A stretch of DNA of 64,000 nucleotides from Schaedlerella arabinosiphila (GCF_003885045.1 NZ_RHJS01000002.1:682001-746000), one strand, 5' to 3'. Numbered from the stretch's first letter, positions 26,709-35,338 are shown. Numbers and translations: made by a program. Notes: a model not told the origin generated them from the letters alone.

Positions 26709-26850
26709 CTTTTTATCACCTCGTTTCTCTTAAGCGGATGTCCCATCTGAAGCAGCGGAGCAATAACATGCTGCTTGCGGGTGGATGAATAATATAGTTG
26801 TTACAGATACTATACCGCGGAAATATATACTTATTGTATGCTGGAGCCAA

Positions 26851-26899
26851 GAAAATAAAAAATAATGGAACAGCCGGGAAAATTCCGACAGTTCCATTA
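26851..26899 (-). terminator. Intrinsic terminator after the binding-protein gene
   Basis: On the minus strand TAATGGAAC...GTTCCATTA (26899-26863) forms a long stem followed by TTTTTTATTTTC. It lies between the lipoprotein and the response regulator, so the regulator pair depends on read-through or its own promoter. Confidence 0.8.
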
Positions 26900-26950
26900 C
26901 GTTTTTGGATACATTGTGTAGAAAAAATACCGGCTGCCGGCTTTTTTGCA

Positions 26951-28723
26951 TTATTCCCACGGATTCCCATCCGGTGAGACGCTCTGCTGTTCTTTCAGCC
27001 ACTCCCGGAAAATATCCGTGAAGGAGCCTTCCTCCAACCGGGCGTGATAGAGCTCGCCTGCCTGCTTGGTATAGCTCCGTGTCAGGAAAGCGACCTGATA
27101 GGTCTGGTCATCCTCCAGGCTGGCGCCGCCCTTCGTTACCAGGACATAGGGGTAGGCTTCTCCTTTTCCGGAAAGGTTAAAGCCCTCCTCCGCCATCTCC
27201 CTGACCTGTGCTCCGGTCATGGTGAGGACGGCATATTCCCCATCGTATCCGGGGGAAATGGCGGAAATGATATCTGCGTCGATCATGCCCTTGTAGAGCT
27301 TTCCGCTGATGCCGGCGCTTAACAGATCTCCTTTCTTATAGAAAGAAGCCACCGGTATCATCGCCGCATCCGCCCCCGCAGCATTTCCCAGGGCCTTGCC
27401 TGCCAGGGCTGCGGTTTCCTCTAACGTAAAGTTGGCGGTGCTCTCGCATACATCCGTATTGTCGGGATGGCTGAGATAGCTGGTCTGCAGAGCATCCATC
27501 AGGGAAATGCAGGTCTGGCCGTCCAGGCCCTCCTCGCCCTGGAGCCAGCGTTTGAACATCTTGCCCATGTCATAGAGGACATGTTCCCAGCCGGTGTAGG
27601 TGACAGGAGCGATCCGCCCCTCCTGCTGGGCCTGCCATGCGTCATAGATCAGTGCATCCTCCGGGACCTCCTCATTGTCCAGAGGGCTGAGCAGGCAGGG
27701 TTTAAGTTTGCCGCTAAAGACGGCCTGCCCTTCGGGGGAATAAAGCAGGGACAATAGGTGCACTGCATCCTCCAGTTTTTTCTCATTGCCCGGCTCGGTG
27801 AGCCGTCGGCTGATGCCGATGTAGGCGGAGGGCTGGTATATATAGACATTTTTGCTGCCGTCCCGGCTGAGGTAAGGCATCATGCCGAGCTGGTCGCCGG
27901 TTGGAAGCTCTGCCGTGCTGACATCCAGCATGGATGTGAAGAACATGGCCCGGCGGTTTCCCAGTTCCTCGTCGATCAGGTCCTGATTGCTCCGTTCCTT
28001 AAGGTCTGCGGAGAACATCCCCATATCTATGTACCTCTGGACGTCCTCCATGGCAGTTTCCCACATGCCCGCAGCCGGGGCGCCGCCGGAGAGAAATTCT
28101 TGCTCCCAGTCCGCACCCTCGGGGGTGGAGAGCCAATCGGTCTTGGCCACGTTGAATACGGCGGAAAAGGGATCGTCGTTCAGTTTGGTGCCAACCAGGC
28201 CGGGGGTCATGCCTGCAGCCCGGATCTGGCCGCACAGGGCTTCCAGTTCCGTAAGGTCGGAGGGCACTGCCCAGTTGTGTTCCTCCATCAGCGTTTTGTT
28301 GTAGTAGATACCGTGTACACTGCCGTTGACGGGCAGAAGATAGACGCCGCCGTCAACCGACGCCTGGTCCAGAACCCCAGAGGAAATATGTTCCGTAAAA
28401 TCAAAGCCGGACAGGTCTGCCAGCCGTTTAGCGGCAAGATCAGGATCCAGATTCCGGGTGGTAATGAAGATGTCGGGAATGTCGTCTCCCCGCATCTGCG
28501 CCCAGTCGTAGCTGGTACGGTTGGGGCCTGCGTAGGGGGAATAATCAAGCACGATATCCGGGTAAGTCTGATCCGCCAGCTTTAAAAAATCTTCATAGCC
28601 GTTCCGGGTGCCCCAGATCAGTGCATCGCCGTCGTTTTGGGTCTTCCGAAAGGTGCAGGCGGATAACAGAACAATCGCTGCCGCGGACAGGACTGCCAGG
28701 CGGCGCAACAGTTTTGCTTTCAT
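26951..28723 (-). CDS. Binding lipoprotein with apparent 5'-nucleotidase C-terminal domain
   Basis: 590 residues, ATG 28723 after AAAGGAG. The signal peptide ends in LLSAC (lipobox). Residues 30-430 are a family 1 extracellular solute-binding protein (IWGTRNGYEDF, PDIFITTRN, GIYYNKTLMEEH, SPEGQAVFSG). From about residue 440 the sequence changes to a pattern like the 5'-nucleotidase C-terminal domain: LAGKALGNAAGADAAMIP, GMIDADIISAISPGYDGEYA, VLTMTGAQVREMAEEGF. No nuclease domain or permease is nearby. Placed ahead of a two-component pair, it may present ligand to the kinase. Confidence 0.75.
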   Translation of the reverse strand: MKAKLLRRLAVLSAAAIVLLSACTFRKTQNDGDALIWGTRNGYEDFLKLADQTYPDIVLDYSPYAGPNRTSYDWAQMRGDDIPDIFITTRNLDPDLAAKRLADLSGFDFTEHISSGVLDQASVDGGVYLLPVNGSVHGIYYNKTLMEEHNWAVPSDLTELEALCGQIRAAGMTPGLVGTKLNDDPFSAVFNVAKTDWLSTPEGADWEQEFLSGGAPAAGMWETAMEDVQRYIDMGMFSADLKERSNQDLIDEELGNRRAMFFTSMLDVSTAELPTGDQLGMMPYLSRDGSKNVYIYQPSAYIGISRRLTEPGNEKKLEDAVHLLSLLYSPEGQAVFSGKLKPCLLSPLDNEEVPEDALIYDAWQAQQEGRIAPVTYTGWEHVLYDMGKMFKRWLQGEEGLDGQTCISLMDALQTSYLSHPDNTDVCESTANFTLEETAALAGKALGNAAGADAAMIPVASFYKKGDLLSAGISGKLYKGMIDADIISAISPGYDGEYAVLTMTGAQVREMAEEGFNLSGKGEAYPYVLVTKGGASLEDDQTYQVAFLTRSYTKQAGELYHARLEEGSFTDIFREWLKEQQSVSPDGNPWE

Positions 28724-28843
28724 GAAAAATGACTCCTTTCCTGTAGGGGCGCCGCGCCTTTTTCGGATGTGTAAACTGACTGCCGGATAAAGGGGCGCCG
28801 CGTTGATTTCATGGAATTATCATATCATATCCAGATGGATTTT
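28724..28843. promoter_or_regulatory. Short upstream region with repeated GC-rich boxes
   Basis: AGGGGCGCCGCG occurs twice, at 28744-28755 and 28791-28802, each centred on the palindrome GGCGCC. They lie just upstream of the lipoprotein gene and could be regulator sites for the linked response regulator. This is inferred from position only. Confidence 0.35.
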
Positions 28844-29038
28844 TCAATTTTGGAAGCTGCCCGGAATTACAAAAAATTCCACTCCCCAGATCCCTTTCAA
28901 ATCGCCCTTTTTTTCTTCGCCGATCATGGGATCTTCGAGGATTTTGTCAATGGCTGCCTGATATAATGCTTTCAATTTTTTGTCTTTTATTTTTTTGATG
29001 AATTTCGCTGCCGGCGGTAGGAAACGTATTTTTGCCAT
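28844..29038 (-). pseudogene. RelE/ParE-type toxin, C-terminally truncated
   Basis: The first 52 residues fit a RelE/ParE toxin (MAKIRFLPPAAKFIKKIKDK, then GEEKKGDLKGIWG). After that the frame continues for only a few unrelated residues (VEFFVIPGSFQN). The usual last 30-40 residues, with the catalytic C-terminal strand, are absent, so the toxin is probably inactive. It follows the antitoxin relic directly. Confidence 0.65.
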
Positions 29039-29040
29039 AT

Positions 29041-29272
29041 TTATTCCTCCGCACCAAAAACATCGTTATAAGAAGCTGATTCTATCTCAGATAAAGCCGC
29101 TTTTTCGGCGTCCGAAAGCATTCTCTCCACGGCAGGGCGGATCTGCTTTTGGGCAAGCCTGAACCGATCCAGCAGATCTTCGCCGCTATACCCTTTTGCA
29201 ATCAAATCTGCTAGGATCTGTTCGGCGAATTCACCGCCTCCAGTTGTCTTTACAGGCCGGCGGTTGAACGAT
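29041..29272 (-). pseudogene. Antitoxin relic paired with the truncated RelE-type toxin
   Basis: A frame without a start codon reads GEFAEQILADLIAKGYSGED, then FRLAQKQIRPAVERMLSDAE, ending FGAEE with a stop three bases before the toxin ATG. This resembles the C-terminal half of antitoxins cotranscribed with RelE-like toxins. Its upstream DNA-binding part is missing. Both halves of the module are therefore degraded. Confidence 0.5.
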
Positions 29273-29357
29273 TGTTATAAAAAAACAGCCTATTCCGAAA
29301 GAATCTGAGAAAGAAATATGATATTGTTAGTCGGAAAAACGGATAAGGAGGTGCTCT

Positions 29358-29476
29358 ATGACAGAGAAAGAAAGGCTGCGCCAGAAGATGTTCCGACTGG
29401 TTCTGCCGATGTGGTCAAGCTGCCGGTGGTGTACCGTCATTACATAAAATACGGGTGGGTGAAAAACCTGACCTGA
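29358..29476 (+). pseudogene. Internal-deletion scar of a MATE efflux gene
   Basis: ATG 29358 with AAGGAGGTG upstream encodes MTEKERLRQKMFRLVLPM, the usual start of MATE transporters. A different frame ending at 29476 encodes VKLPVVYRHYIKYGWVKNLT, the usual MATE C-terminus. About 1.3 kb of the gene between these ends is gone, joined near 29412. Confidence 0.6.
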
Positions 29477-29500
29477 CACCGAACGTGAAATTTCAGCATC

Positions 29501-29550
29501 AAAAAGGCAGCAGGAACCGAGGTATTTCTTGGATTCCTGCCGCCTATTTT
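29501..29550. terminator. Bidirectional intrinsic terminator
   Basis: GGCAGCAGGAACC (29506-29518) pairs with GGATTCCTGCCGCC (29531-29543). A tracts and T tracts flank both sides, so it can stop both the MATE relic and the small leftward gene. Confidence 0.8.
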
Positions 29551-29580
29551 TGATTCATTGTGTAAATATTGCCCATGGCA

Positions 29581-29754
29581 TTATTTTCTGCCGGACGGTG
29601 CATAGAACTGCCCGTTCATCATAGCCATGCCTCCGCAGATGACTTCCGCATTCTCTTTCCAGTACTTTTTGAATCCCGCGATCATCCTCTCTACCAGGTT
29701 TGCATTTGCTTCAAGCATGTATCTTGCGTCTTCCGCTGTCATATTTGTATACAT
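29581..29754 (-). CDS. Small 57-residue protein, unknown
   Basis: ATG 29754 is preceded by AAGGAG and the gene ends just before a strong terminator, so it looks like a real monocistronic gene. The sequence starts MYTNMTAEDARYMLEANANL, is helical, and ends in a short turn-rich tail (NGQFYAPSGRK). One cysteine and a run of methionines (CGGMAMM) sit in the middle. There is no signal peptide. I do not recognise the family. Confidence 0.6.
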   Translation of the reverse strand: MYTNMTAEDARYMLEANANLVERMIAGFKKYWKENAEVICGGMAMMNGQFYAPSGRK

Positions 29755-29949
29755 AATCTGTTTCTCCTTTTCTGATTTAGATTCTGTCTTACTGTCTGTT
29801 TCCCTGTGACGTGTATTATCTTATCACGGCCGGAAACAAATTTTTAGATAAATTATTGATGAATAATTAGGGCGATATTGACATTCTTGCTAGGCGGTTC
29901 CGGTAATTTACAGTATGAAACAAGCCCGGGAGGGAAATCGGCAAAAGGG

Positions 29950-30012
29950 CTAGTACAGCATTGCGTATATAATGGTGAAGAATTCACCGTTAATTACGCA
30001 AGGCTGTACTAG
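29950..30012. terminator. Long near-perfect palindrome downstream of MATE gene
   Basis: CTAGTACAGCATTGCGTA (29950-29967) and TACGCAAGGCTGTACTAG (29995-30012) match at 17 of 18 positions, with a second stem (GGTGAA/TTCACC) inside. It begins ten bases after the leftward MATE stop and is followed on that strand by CCCTTTTG, so it probably terminates that gene. Confidence 0.6.
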
Positions 30013-30022
30013 GGGCTGTTTT

Positions 30023-31330
30023 CTAACTTCTTTCTGATTTGAAATATAATGCAGTGCCGGCTAAAGCGACAAGACATTCCGTAATTGGAAAGGACAGCCA
30101 TACCCCTGTCATTTTTAATAAAAATGACAGGAAAAACGCCATAGGGATTATAACTAAAAGACCTCTTGACAGTGAAACGATTTGTGCGGGCAGGGCTTTT
30201 TCTATTGATGTAAAATACGAGGATATAATGATATTAAAGCCCACAAATGGAATCGCTGTAAAATACAATTTTAACCCGGTTTCTGCAATCTGCTGTAACT
30301 GCATATTTTGTTCACTGTTAAATATGCTGACAATTGGATTGGCAGATAATAGAAAAATAAAATAAATCCCGCATGATATAACCAGCATTGTTATTAAGGC
30401 ATATTTCAAAATCTGTTTCTGGCTTTCGCGCTCACCATATCCATATACTCTGCTTAAAATGGGCTGTGTTCCCTGTGCTATCCCTGTATAAATGGAAATG
30501 ACCACAAGCGACAGGTTTGCAACCACGCCATAAGCAGCCACACCAATATTTCCCTGCAGGTGCAGAATAATAGCATTAAAAGCGATTATTACAATTCCGG
30601 ATGCCATTTCTGTGATGAAAGACGGAACACCTAAAGAAAGGATATCTCTTGTCAATCGAAATGACAGATTTATTCGTACGAAATGAAACTGGTTTTGCTT
30701 TGTGAGCCAATGCCTGGATAAAACAGTCAAACTAATAACGGGTGCTAAACTTGTAGCGAATACTGCGCCGAATATTCCCATATGAAGGGGGAATATAAAT
30801 ATATAATCTAAGATTATGTTTGAGAAGCTTCCAGTCAGCATACCAATCATCGATAATTTAGGATTTCCGTCATTTCTGACAAAGCAGGTCATTGTGTCAT
30901 TCGCCATAAATGCCGGAGCGAATAGCAGAATAACCTGTAAATATGTTTTTGTCATATGAAAAACCTCTTTGTCGGCACCTAATAGTTTTGCCAGGTTTTT
31001 AGAAAAGAAAATGCCTGTCAACACGAAAATGACAGCCAATACAGCCATCATACATACTGTGTTTGAAAAAGCCTTATCCGCGTTTTTATATTTTTTTTGT
31101 CCTCTGTAAATGGAATATTTTGTTGCGCCTCCCATTCCAAACATCAGACCGCTTCCATGAATAAGGCTATAGACAGGAATGGCCAGGTTAAGCGCAGTCA
31201 GACCATTTGCGCCCAAACCGTTTGAAATAAAAAAGGTATCGGCAAGTATGTAACATGATAAGCCAATCATACCACATATATTTAGGATTACATATTGAAA
31301 AAATTCTCTTAAAAGTGTTTCTGCTTTCAT
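30023..31330 (-). CDS. MATE family efflux transporter
   Basis: 435 residues from ATG 31330 (GGAGATATCT upstream). About twelve membrane helices are visible. N-terminal features typical of the family are ILADTFFISNGLGANGLTAL and IHGSGLMFGMGGATKYS, and the duplicated half starts near ITEMASGIVIIAFNAIIL. Such proteins export drugs or metabolites against Na+ or H+. The substrate is unknown. Its start lies within read-through range of thrS, but a strong hairpin separates them. Confidence 0.9.
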   Translation of the reverse strand: MKAETLLREFFQYVILNICGMIGLSCYILADTFFISNGLGANGLTALNLAIPVYSLIHGSGLMFGMGGATKYSIYRGQKKYKNADKAFSNTVCMMAVLAVIFVLTGIFFSKNLAKLLGADKEVFHMTKTYLQVILLFAPAFMANDTMTCFVRNDGNPKLSMIGMLTGSFSNIILDYIFIFPLHMGIFGAVFATSLAPVISLTVLSRHWLTKQNQFHFVRINLSFRLTRDILSLGVPSFITEMASGIVIIAFNAIILHLQGNIGVAAYGVVANLSLVVISIYTGIAQGTQPILSRVYGYGERESQKQILKYALITMLVISCGIYFIFLLSANPIVSIFNSEQNMQLQQIAETGLKLYFTAIPFVGFNIIISSYFTSIEKALPAQIVSLSRGLLVIIPMAFFLSFLLKMTGVWLSFPITECLVALAGTALYFKSERS

Positions 31331-31339
31331 AGATATCTC

Positions 31340-31403
31340 CTTTAAAAACAAAAGGCGCCAGAACATTCTATCTTCTATGACCTAACGATAGAATGTCTGA
31401 CGC
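31340..31403 (-). terminator. Intrinsic terminator after thrS
   Basis: On the minus strand GCGTCAGACATTCTATC (from 31403) pairs with GATAGAATGTTCTGGCGC, followed by CTTTTGTTTTT. It ends the thrS transcript or attenuates transcription into the MATE gene. Confidence 0.85.
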
Positions 31404-31451
31404 AAAATCTCTTTACCCGGTGGCAAAAGAGCAGCGTTGTTTCCAGTATTT

Positions 31452-33413
31452 TTATTTCTGTTCTTCTACTTCAATCTTGCGGATCTGCTTTGTGCGGATC
31501 TCTTCACAGATATCACGGATAAAGGTATCCAGCGGCTTCTGGCCCTCATCTCCCAGATAACGGCTGCGTACCGATACCACGCCTTCCTCCTGCTCTTTGG
31601 CGCCCACGACCAGCATAAACGGAACCCGGTTCAGGCGGGCGTCACGGATCTTGTAGCCCATTTTCTCGGAGCGCTGATCCACGGAGCAGCGGATGCGGGC
31701 CTCTTTCAGCTTTTGCTCCACCTGGGCCGCGTAATCGTGGTATTTATCCGAGATCGGGATGATGCGCACCTGCTCCGGACAGAGCCATGTGGGGAATAAT
31801 CCGGCATATTTTTCAATCAGCCATGCCAGCGTCCGCTCGTAGCAGCCCATGGAAGTTCTGTGGATGATGTAGGGGCGTTTCTTGTCGCCGTTTTCGTCAA
31901 TAAAATACATATCAAACTGTTCCGCCAGCAGGGCATCCCACTGGATGGTGATCATAGTGTCTTCCTTGCCGTATACGTTTTTGGCATTGATATCCACCTT
32001 CGGTCCGTAGAACGCGGCTTCGCCCACGTCCTCGACAAACGGGATATTCAGCTCCTGGAGCATGGCGCGGATATGGCCTTCGGTTTCCTCCCAGACTTCC
32101 GGCGAGCCGATGTATTTTTCACTGTTTTCCGGATCCCATTTGGACAGGTGGTAGGTCACATCCTCCTCCACGCCCAGAACCTGCAGGATATGCTGTGCCA
32201 AGGCGATACAGTCTTTGAACTCCTTTACCATCTGGTCCGGCCTTACAACCAGATGCCCCTCGGAAATGGTAAACTGGCGAACCCGTGTGAGACCGTGCAT
32301 CTCGCCGGAATCCTCGTTGCGGAAGAGGGTCGAGGTCTCGCCGTAGCGCAGGGGCAGATCCCGGTAGCTGTGCTGCTCGGCCTTATATACATAGTACTGG
32401 AAGGGGCAGGTCATGGGGCGCAGGGCAAAGACTTCTTTGTCCTTGTCTTCATCCCCCAGCACAAACATCCCCTCTTTGTAGTGATCCCAGTGTCCGGAGA
32501 TCTTGTACAGGTCGCTCTTTGCCATCAGCGGGGTTTTGGTGCGGATGTATCCCCACTCGTTGTCCTCCAGATCCTCGATCCAGCGCTGCAGCTCCTTGAG
32601 CATGATTACGCCGTTGGGCATGAGAAGGGGCAGCCCCTGTCCGATCACGTCCACGGTGGTGAACAGCTTCATTTCACGGCCCAGCTTGTTGTGGTCGCGT
32701 TTTTTCGCCTCTTCCAGCATGGTGAGATGCTCCTGCAGCTCGTCCTTTGTGCCGTAGGCGGTTCCGTAGATCCTGGCCAGCATCTGATTTTTTTCATTGC
32801 CTCTCCAGTAAGCGCCGGAGGAGGAGATCAGCTTGAACGCCTTGACGCCCTTGGTGCTCATCAGGTGGGGGCCTGCGCACAGATCCACCCAATCTCCCTG
32901 GGAATAGAAGGAAATCTCCGCGTCCTCGGGAAGGTCCTGGATCAGCTCTACTTTATAGGGTTCATTTTTCTCTTTGAAAAATGCGATGGCGTCCTCACGG
33001 GATTTTGTAAAGCGCTCGATCTTCGCCCCTTTCTTGATGATCTTTTTCATCTCTTTCTCAATAGCGTCCAGATCTTCCCTGGAAAATGGGGCGCTTTCAA
33101 AGTCATAATAAAATCCGGTGTCAATGGACGGCCCGATGGCCACTTTTGCCTCCGGGAACAGGCGCTGCACGGCCTCGGCCAGCACATGGGAGGCGGTGTG
33201 GCGCAGGGCGGAGAGCCCCTTTTCATCCCTGGCGGTGAGGATATTTAAGCTGCAGTCGCTGTCCACAATGGTGCGCAGATCCACAACCTCCCCGTTGATT
33301 TCGCCGGCGCACGCGGCGCGCGCCAGACCTTCGCTGATATCGTACGCGATATCGATGATGGATTTTGCTTCGGAATACTCTTTTGCAGAGCCGTCTTTTA
33401 ATGTGATGATCAT
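31452..33413 (-). CDS. thrS: Threonyl-tRNA synthetase
   Basis: 653 residues, ATG 33413 after AAAGGA. Domains in order: TGS (residues 1-62), editing/SAD domain with HTASHVLAEAVQRLFP and CAGPHL, class II core with FALRPMTCPFQYYVY (motif 2 area) and GCYERTLAWLIEKYAG (motif 3), and the anticodon-binding domain from VRIIPISDKYHDYA. It charges tRNA-Thr in the cytoplasm. Length and motifs indicate an intact enzyme. Its leader is a T-box. Confidence 0.97.
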   Translation of the reverse strand: MIITLKDGSAKEYSEAKSIIDIAYDISEGLARAACAGEINGEVVDLRTIVDSDCSLNILTARDEKGLSALRHTASHVLAEAVQRLFPEAKVAIGPSIDTGFYYDFESAPFSREDLDAIEKEMKKIIKKGAKIERFTKSREDAIAFFKEKNEPYKVELIQDLPEDAEISFYSQGDWVDLCAGPHLMSTKGVKAFKLISSSGAYWRGNEKNQMLARIYGTAYGTKDELQEHLTMLEEAKKRDHNKLGREMKLFTTVDVIGQGLPLLMPNGVIMLKELQRWIEDLEDNEWGYIRTKTPLMAKSDLYKISGHWDHYKEGMFVLGDEDKDKEVFALRPMTCPFQYYVYKAEQHSYRDLPLRYGETSTLFRNEDSGEMHGLTRVRQFTISEGHLVVRPDQMVKEFKDCIALAQHILQVLGVEEDVTYHLSKWDPENSEKYIGSPEVWEETEGHIRAMLQELNIPFVEDVGEAAFYGPKVDINAKNVYGKEDTMITIQWDALLAEQFDMYFIDENGDKKRPYIIHRTSMGCYERTLAWLIEKYAGLFPTWLCPEQVRIIPISDKYHDYAAQVEQKLKEARIRCSVDQRSEKMGYKIRDARLNRVPFMLVVGAKEQEEGVVSVRSRYLGDEGQKPLDTFIRDICEEIRTKQIRKIEVEEQK

Positions 33414-33477
33414 AGTACGTTCGTTCCTTTCTGTAAAATTTTGAGAAATGTTTCTGCTGTCTTGAAGTGTCAGAAAA

Positions 33478-33808
33478 AAATATAGCCCGCCCCCTGTGAT
33501 TGTTTGAGATCACAAGGGACGAGCTGAAATTCTTAGCCGCGGTTCCACCCTTCTTGCTGATTGCGTACGCAAAAAGCCGCTTTTTAGAAGCTGTTGAAAA
33601 AAACGGATACAGCTTCTTATGATGATAACGGAATCACCGGACCGGATTGGGGTCACTCGGAGGTGGTTTTCAAATGCTTCTGCAGTAAGATGCTTCCAGC
33701 ACCGGACACAAATCCCTGCCCGGGCATCTCTCTCTGGAAAGTTCCGCACTCTACTCGTTTCGTCTAAGTGTTATTTTTTTCAGTTCTTTCGTTCTGCTTT
33801 TGCTGTTC
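33478..33808 (-). promoter_or_regulatory. T-box riboswitch of thrS
   Basis: The minus strand carries the T-box core GGGTGGAACCGCGG (33548-33535), which pairs with an uncharged tRNA acceptor end. It is followed by a terminator: GCTCGTCCCTTGTGAT against ATCACAGGGGGCGGGC, then TATATTTTTTT. An AGAGAGAGATGCCC element upstream fits stem I. An ACC triplet at 33653-33651 is a plausible threonine specifier, but I could not fold stem I to prove it. Confidence 0.9.
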
Positions 33809-33814
33809 TCTTGT

Positions 33815-33843
33815 ATTATATGCAAGAAGAAGAGATTTTTCAA
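33815..33843 (-). promoter_or_regulatory. thrS promoter
   Basis: TTGAAA at 33843-33838, a 17-base spacer, and TATAAT at 33820-33815 on the minus strand make a near-consensus housekeeping promoter directly upstream of the T-box. Confidence 0.85.
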
Positions 33844-33920
33844 GTAAAATATCGAAATTGGATCAATTTAATCTGGCTCAGGGTTATTATTCACACCCTT
33901 ACCGGGTGCTCACAGCAACG

Positions 33921-34178
33921 TCAGTTTTCATCCGAATCCAGTCCTGCGAAGAAATCATCGTAGGTACACCCATAGATTTTGCGAAGCTCGATCAGCACGC
34001 TGATCCGTATATTCAGTTCACCTCTCTCGTACTTCTCATAGGTGCTCCTGCCGATATCACATGCATGATGCTGCAGTCTGGCACAGAGCTTTTCCTGTGA
34101 AAGTCCATGCGCCAGACGAAGCTTTTTCAGATTTGCCCCCATGTCTCGATCACGCCTTAATTTCTGTTCCCGTTCCAT
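33921..34178 (-). CDS. XRE-family regulator, paralogue 1
   Basis: 85 residues, ATG 34178 after AGGAGGG. The helix-turn-helix is KLRLAHGLSQEKLCARLQ..., with the recognition region IGRSTYEKYERGELNIRISV. The last residues YDDFFAGLD are shared with the neighbour. It is 70-75% identical by eye to the next gene, so the two are a tandem duplicate. Probably a DNA-binding repressor of the local promoters. Confidence 0.85.
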   Translation of the reverse strand: MEREQKLRRDRDMGANLKKLRLAHGLSQEKLCARLQHHACDIGRSTYEKYERGELNIRISVLIELRKIYGCTYDDFFAGLDSDEN

Positions 34179-34295
34179 ATTTTTCCCTCCTGAGATTTTT
34201 TACCTTTTCCTCATATCCCATCATACCCTTAATTCACAGGAAATATTGCCTTTGGCAGCGGCCCCATGGATTTCCATGGCTTCCGCTGAGGTCAG

Positions 34296-34559
34296 TCACT
34301 TGACCTTATGCGGCTCATCCGGATCCAGGCCTGCAAAGAAATCATCATATGCACATCCATAGATCTTCCGGAGCTGAATGAGTACGCTGATCCGGATATT
34401 CAATTCCCCGGTTTCATATTTTTCATAAGTACTCCGGCCAATGTCACAGGAACGGCGCTGTAATTCCGCACACAGCTTCTCTTGTGACAACCCGCTCGTT
34501 TTCCGCAGTTTTCTAAGGTTTTCCCCCATATTGCAGTCGCGCCTTAACTTTTGCTCCAT
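34296..34559 (-). CDS. XRE-family regulator, paralogue 2
   Basis: 87 residues, ATG 34559 after GAGGTG. Same architecture as paralogue 1: LRKTSGLSQEKLCAELQRRS, then IGRSTYEKYETGELNIRISV and a C-terminal FAGLDPDE. It is divergent from the membrane-protein gene at 34685, and the intergenic region holds a matched pair of 14-bp inverted sites that are good candidates for its operators. Confidence 0.85.
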   Translation of the reverse strand: MEQKLRRDCNMGENLRKLRKTSGLSQEKLCAELQRRSCDIGRSTYEKYETGELNIRISVLIQLRKIYGCAYDDFFAGLDPDEPHKVK

Positions 34560-34584
34560 TTTTACACCTCATTTGAATTTTCAG

Positions 34585-34665
34585 TTTTTGACCAGTATTG
34601 GTTGCAACTTCTTGTTATTTTATGGTATGCTGACTGAAAATATTGACCTCTATACTGGTCAAAAA
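34585..34665. promoter_or_regulatory. Divergent promoter with 14-bp inverted operator pair
   Basis: TTTTTGACCAGTAT (34585-34598) has a perfect inverted copy at 34652-34665. Between them lies TTGCAA (34602-34607), an 18-base spacer and TATGCT (34626-34631), a fair promoter for the rightward gene. XRE proteins encoded next door are the likely ligands. Confidence 0.65.
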
Positions 34666-34684
34666 GTAAAGAGAGAGAAAGATC

Positions 34685-35149
34685 ATGAAGGAAATACTGG
34701 ATAAAATACAGAAACGTTCTATAGATGACAGGAAAAGGATTGTGAATAAAAGGTTCTGCAGGATCGTATATCTGGCAGTTCTCCTGGTGATCCCGATTTT
34801 GGGATACCTGCAATGGGGACGGGATGTGGCGGTGTGCAGCAGCAATCCAAAAATATTTTCAAATGGGAGTCTGGAGGAGATATCGATCATAGCGAATAAG
34901 CTGTATATATTTGATCAGGAAAAATTTGCAAGATATGTATTGCAGAGATGCGCGGATAATTCTTTTAGGGAGGTCCGGTTTTCTTATGATCTGAGCGGAT
35001 ATCCGAATGAAGTGCATATCACCGTATATATGAATCGGGCTGCATGGAAATGGAGGAAAAAGGCTTTTGAGATCCGTTGGATTTCAGAGGAGAATAAGCA
35101 TTACAATATAGTAGAAAATCCGGAGAAGTACAGAATAGAGATTAAGTGA
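34685..35149 (+). CDS. Hypothetical single-pass membrane protein
   Basis: 154 residues, ATG 34685 after AGAGAGAGAAAG. A basic N-terminus (residues 1-28) precedes one hydrophobic helix (IVYLAVLLVIPILGYL). The remaining 105 residues are soluble, with FARYVLQRCADNSFREVRFS and a tryptophan-rich segment AWKWRKKAFEIRW. By the positive-inside rule the C-terminal domain should be outside. No family recognised. It is probably controlled by the adjacent XRE proteins. Confidence 0.6.
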   Translation: MKEILDKIQKRSIDDRKRIVNKRFCRIVYLAVLLVIPILGYLQWGRDVAVCSSNPKIFSNGSLEEISIIANKLYIFDQEKFARYVLQRCADNSFREVRFSYDLSGYPNEVHITVYMNRAAWKWRKKAFEIRWISEENKHYNIVENPEKYRIEIK

Positions 35150-35270
35150 GATGTTCTGCGGAAGGGATCATAGATATGTGGATACCTGCAAGGGCAGACG
35201 ATCTATGAGATCCATGATCCAAATAGCTGACCTGGCGAAGATTCAGATTGAAAAGGCGCAAAACAGGGAC

Positions 35271-35314
35271 CCTACCGCCGGTAGGATGACATTTTCAAGA
35301 GTTTATGTCATAAT
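35271..35314 (+). promoter_or_regulatory. Promoter with adjoining palindrome
   Basis: The perfect palindrome CCTACC-GCC-GGTAGG (35271-35285) abuts ATGACA (35286-35291), a 17-base spacer and CATAAT (35309-35314). It drives the HTH membrane protein 25 bases on. A dyad touching the -35 box fits an activator or repressor site, perhaps for the encoded protein itself. Confidence 0.55.
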
Positions 35315-35338
35315 AAAGCCATGGAAGGGGGCGTTTTT

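Noticed and set aside
26926..26945. CCGGCTGCCGGC next to T6 as a second terminator
   Set aside because: The stem would leave a one-base loop; the long hairpin at 26863-26899 explains termination better.
31860..33248. 462-residue open frame on the plus strand inside thrS
   Set aside because: Antisense shadow of an intact ThrRS; no start signals and no family pattern.
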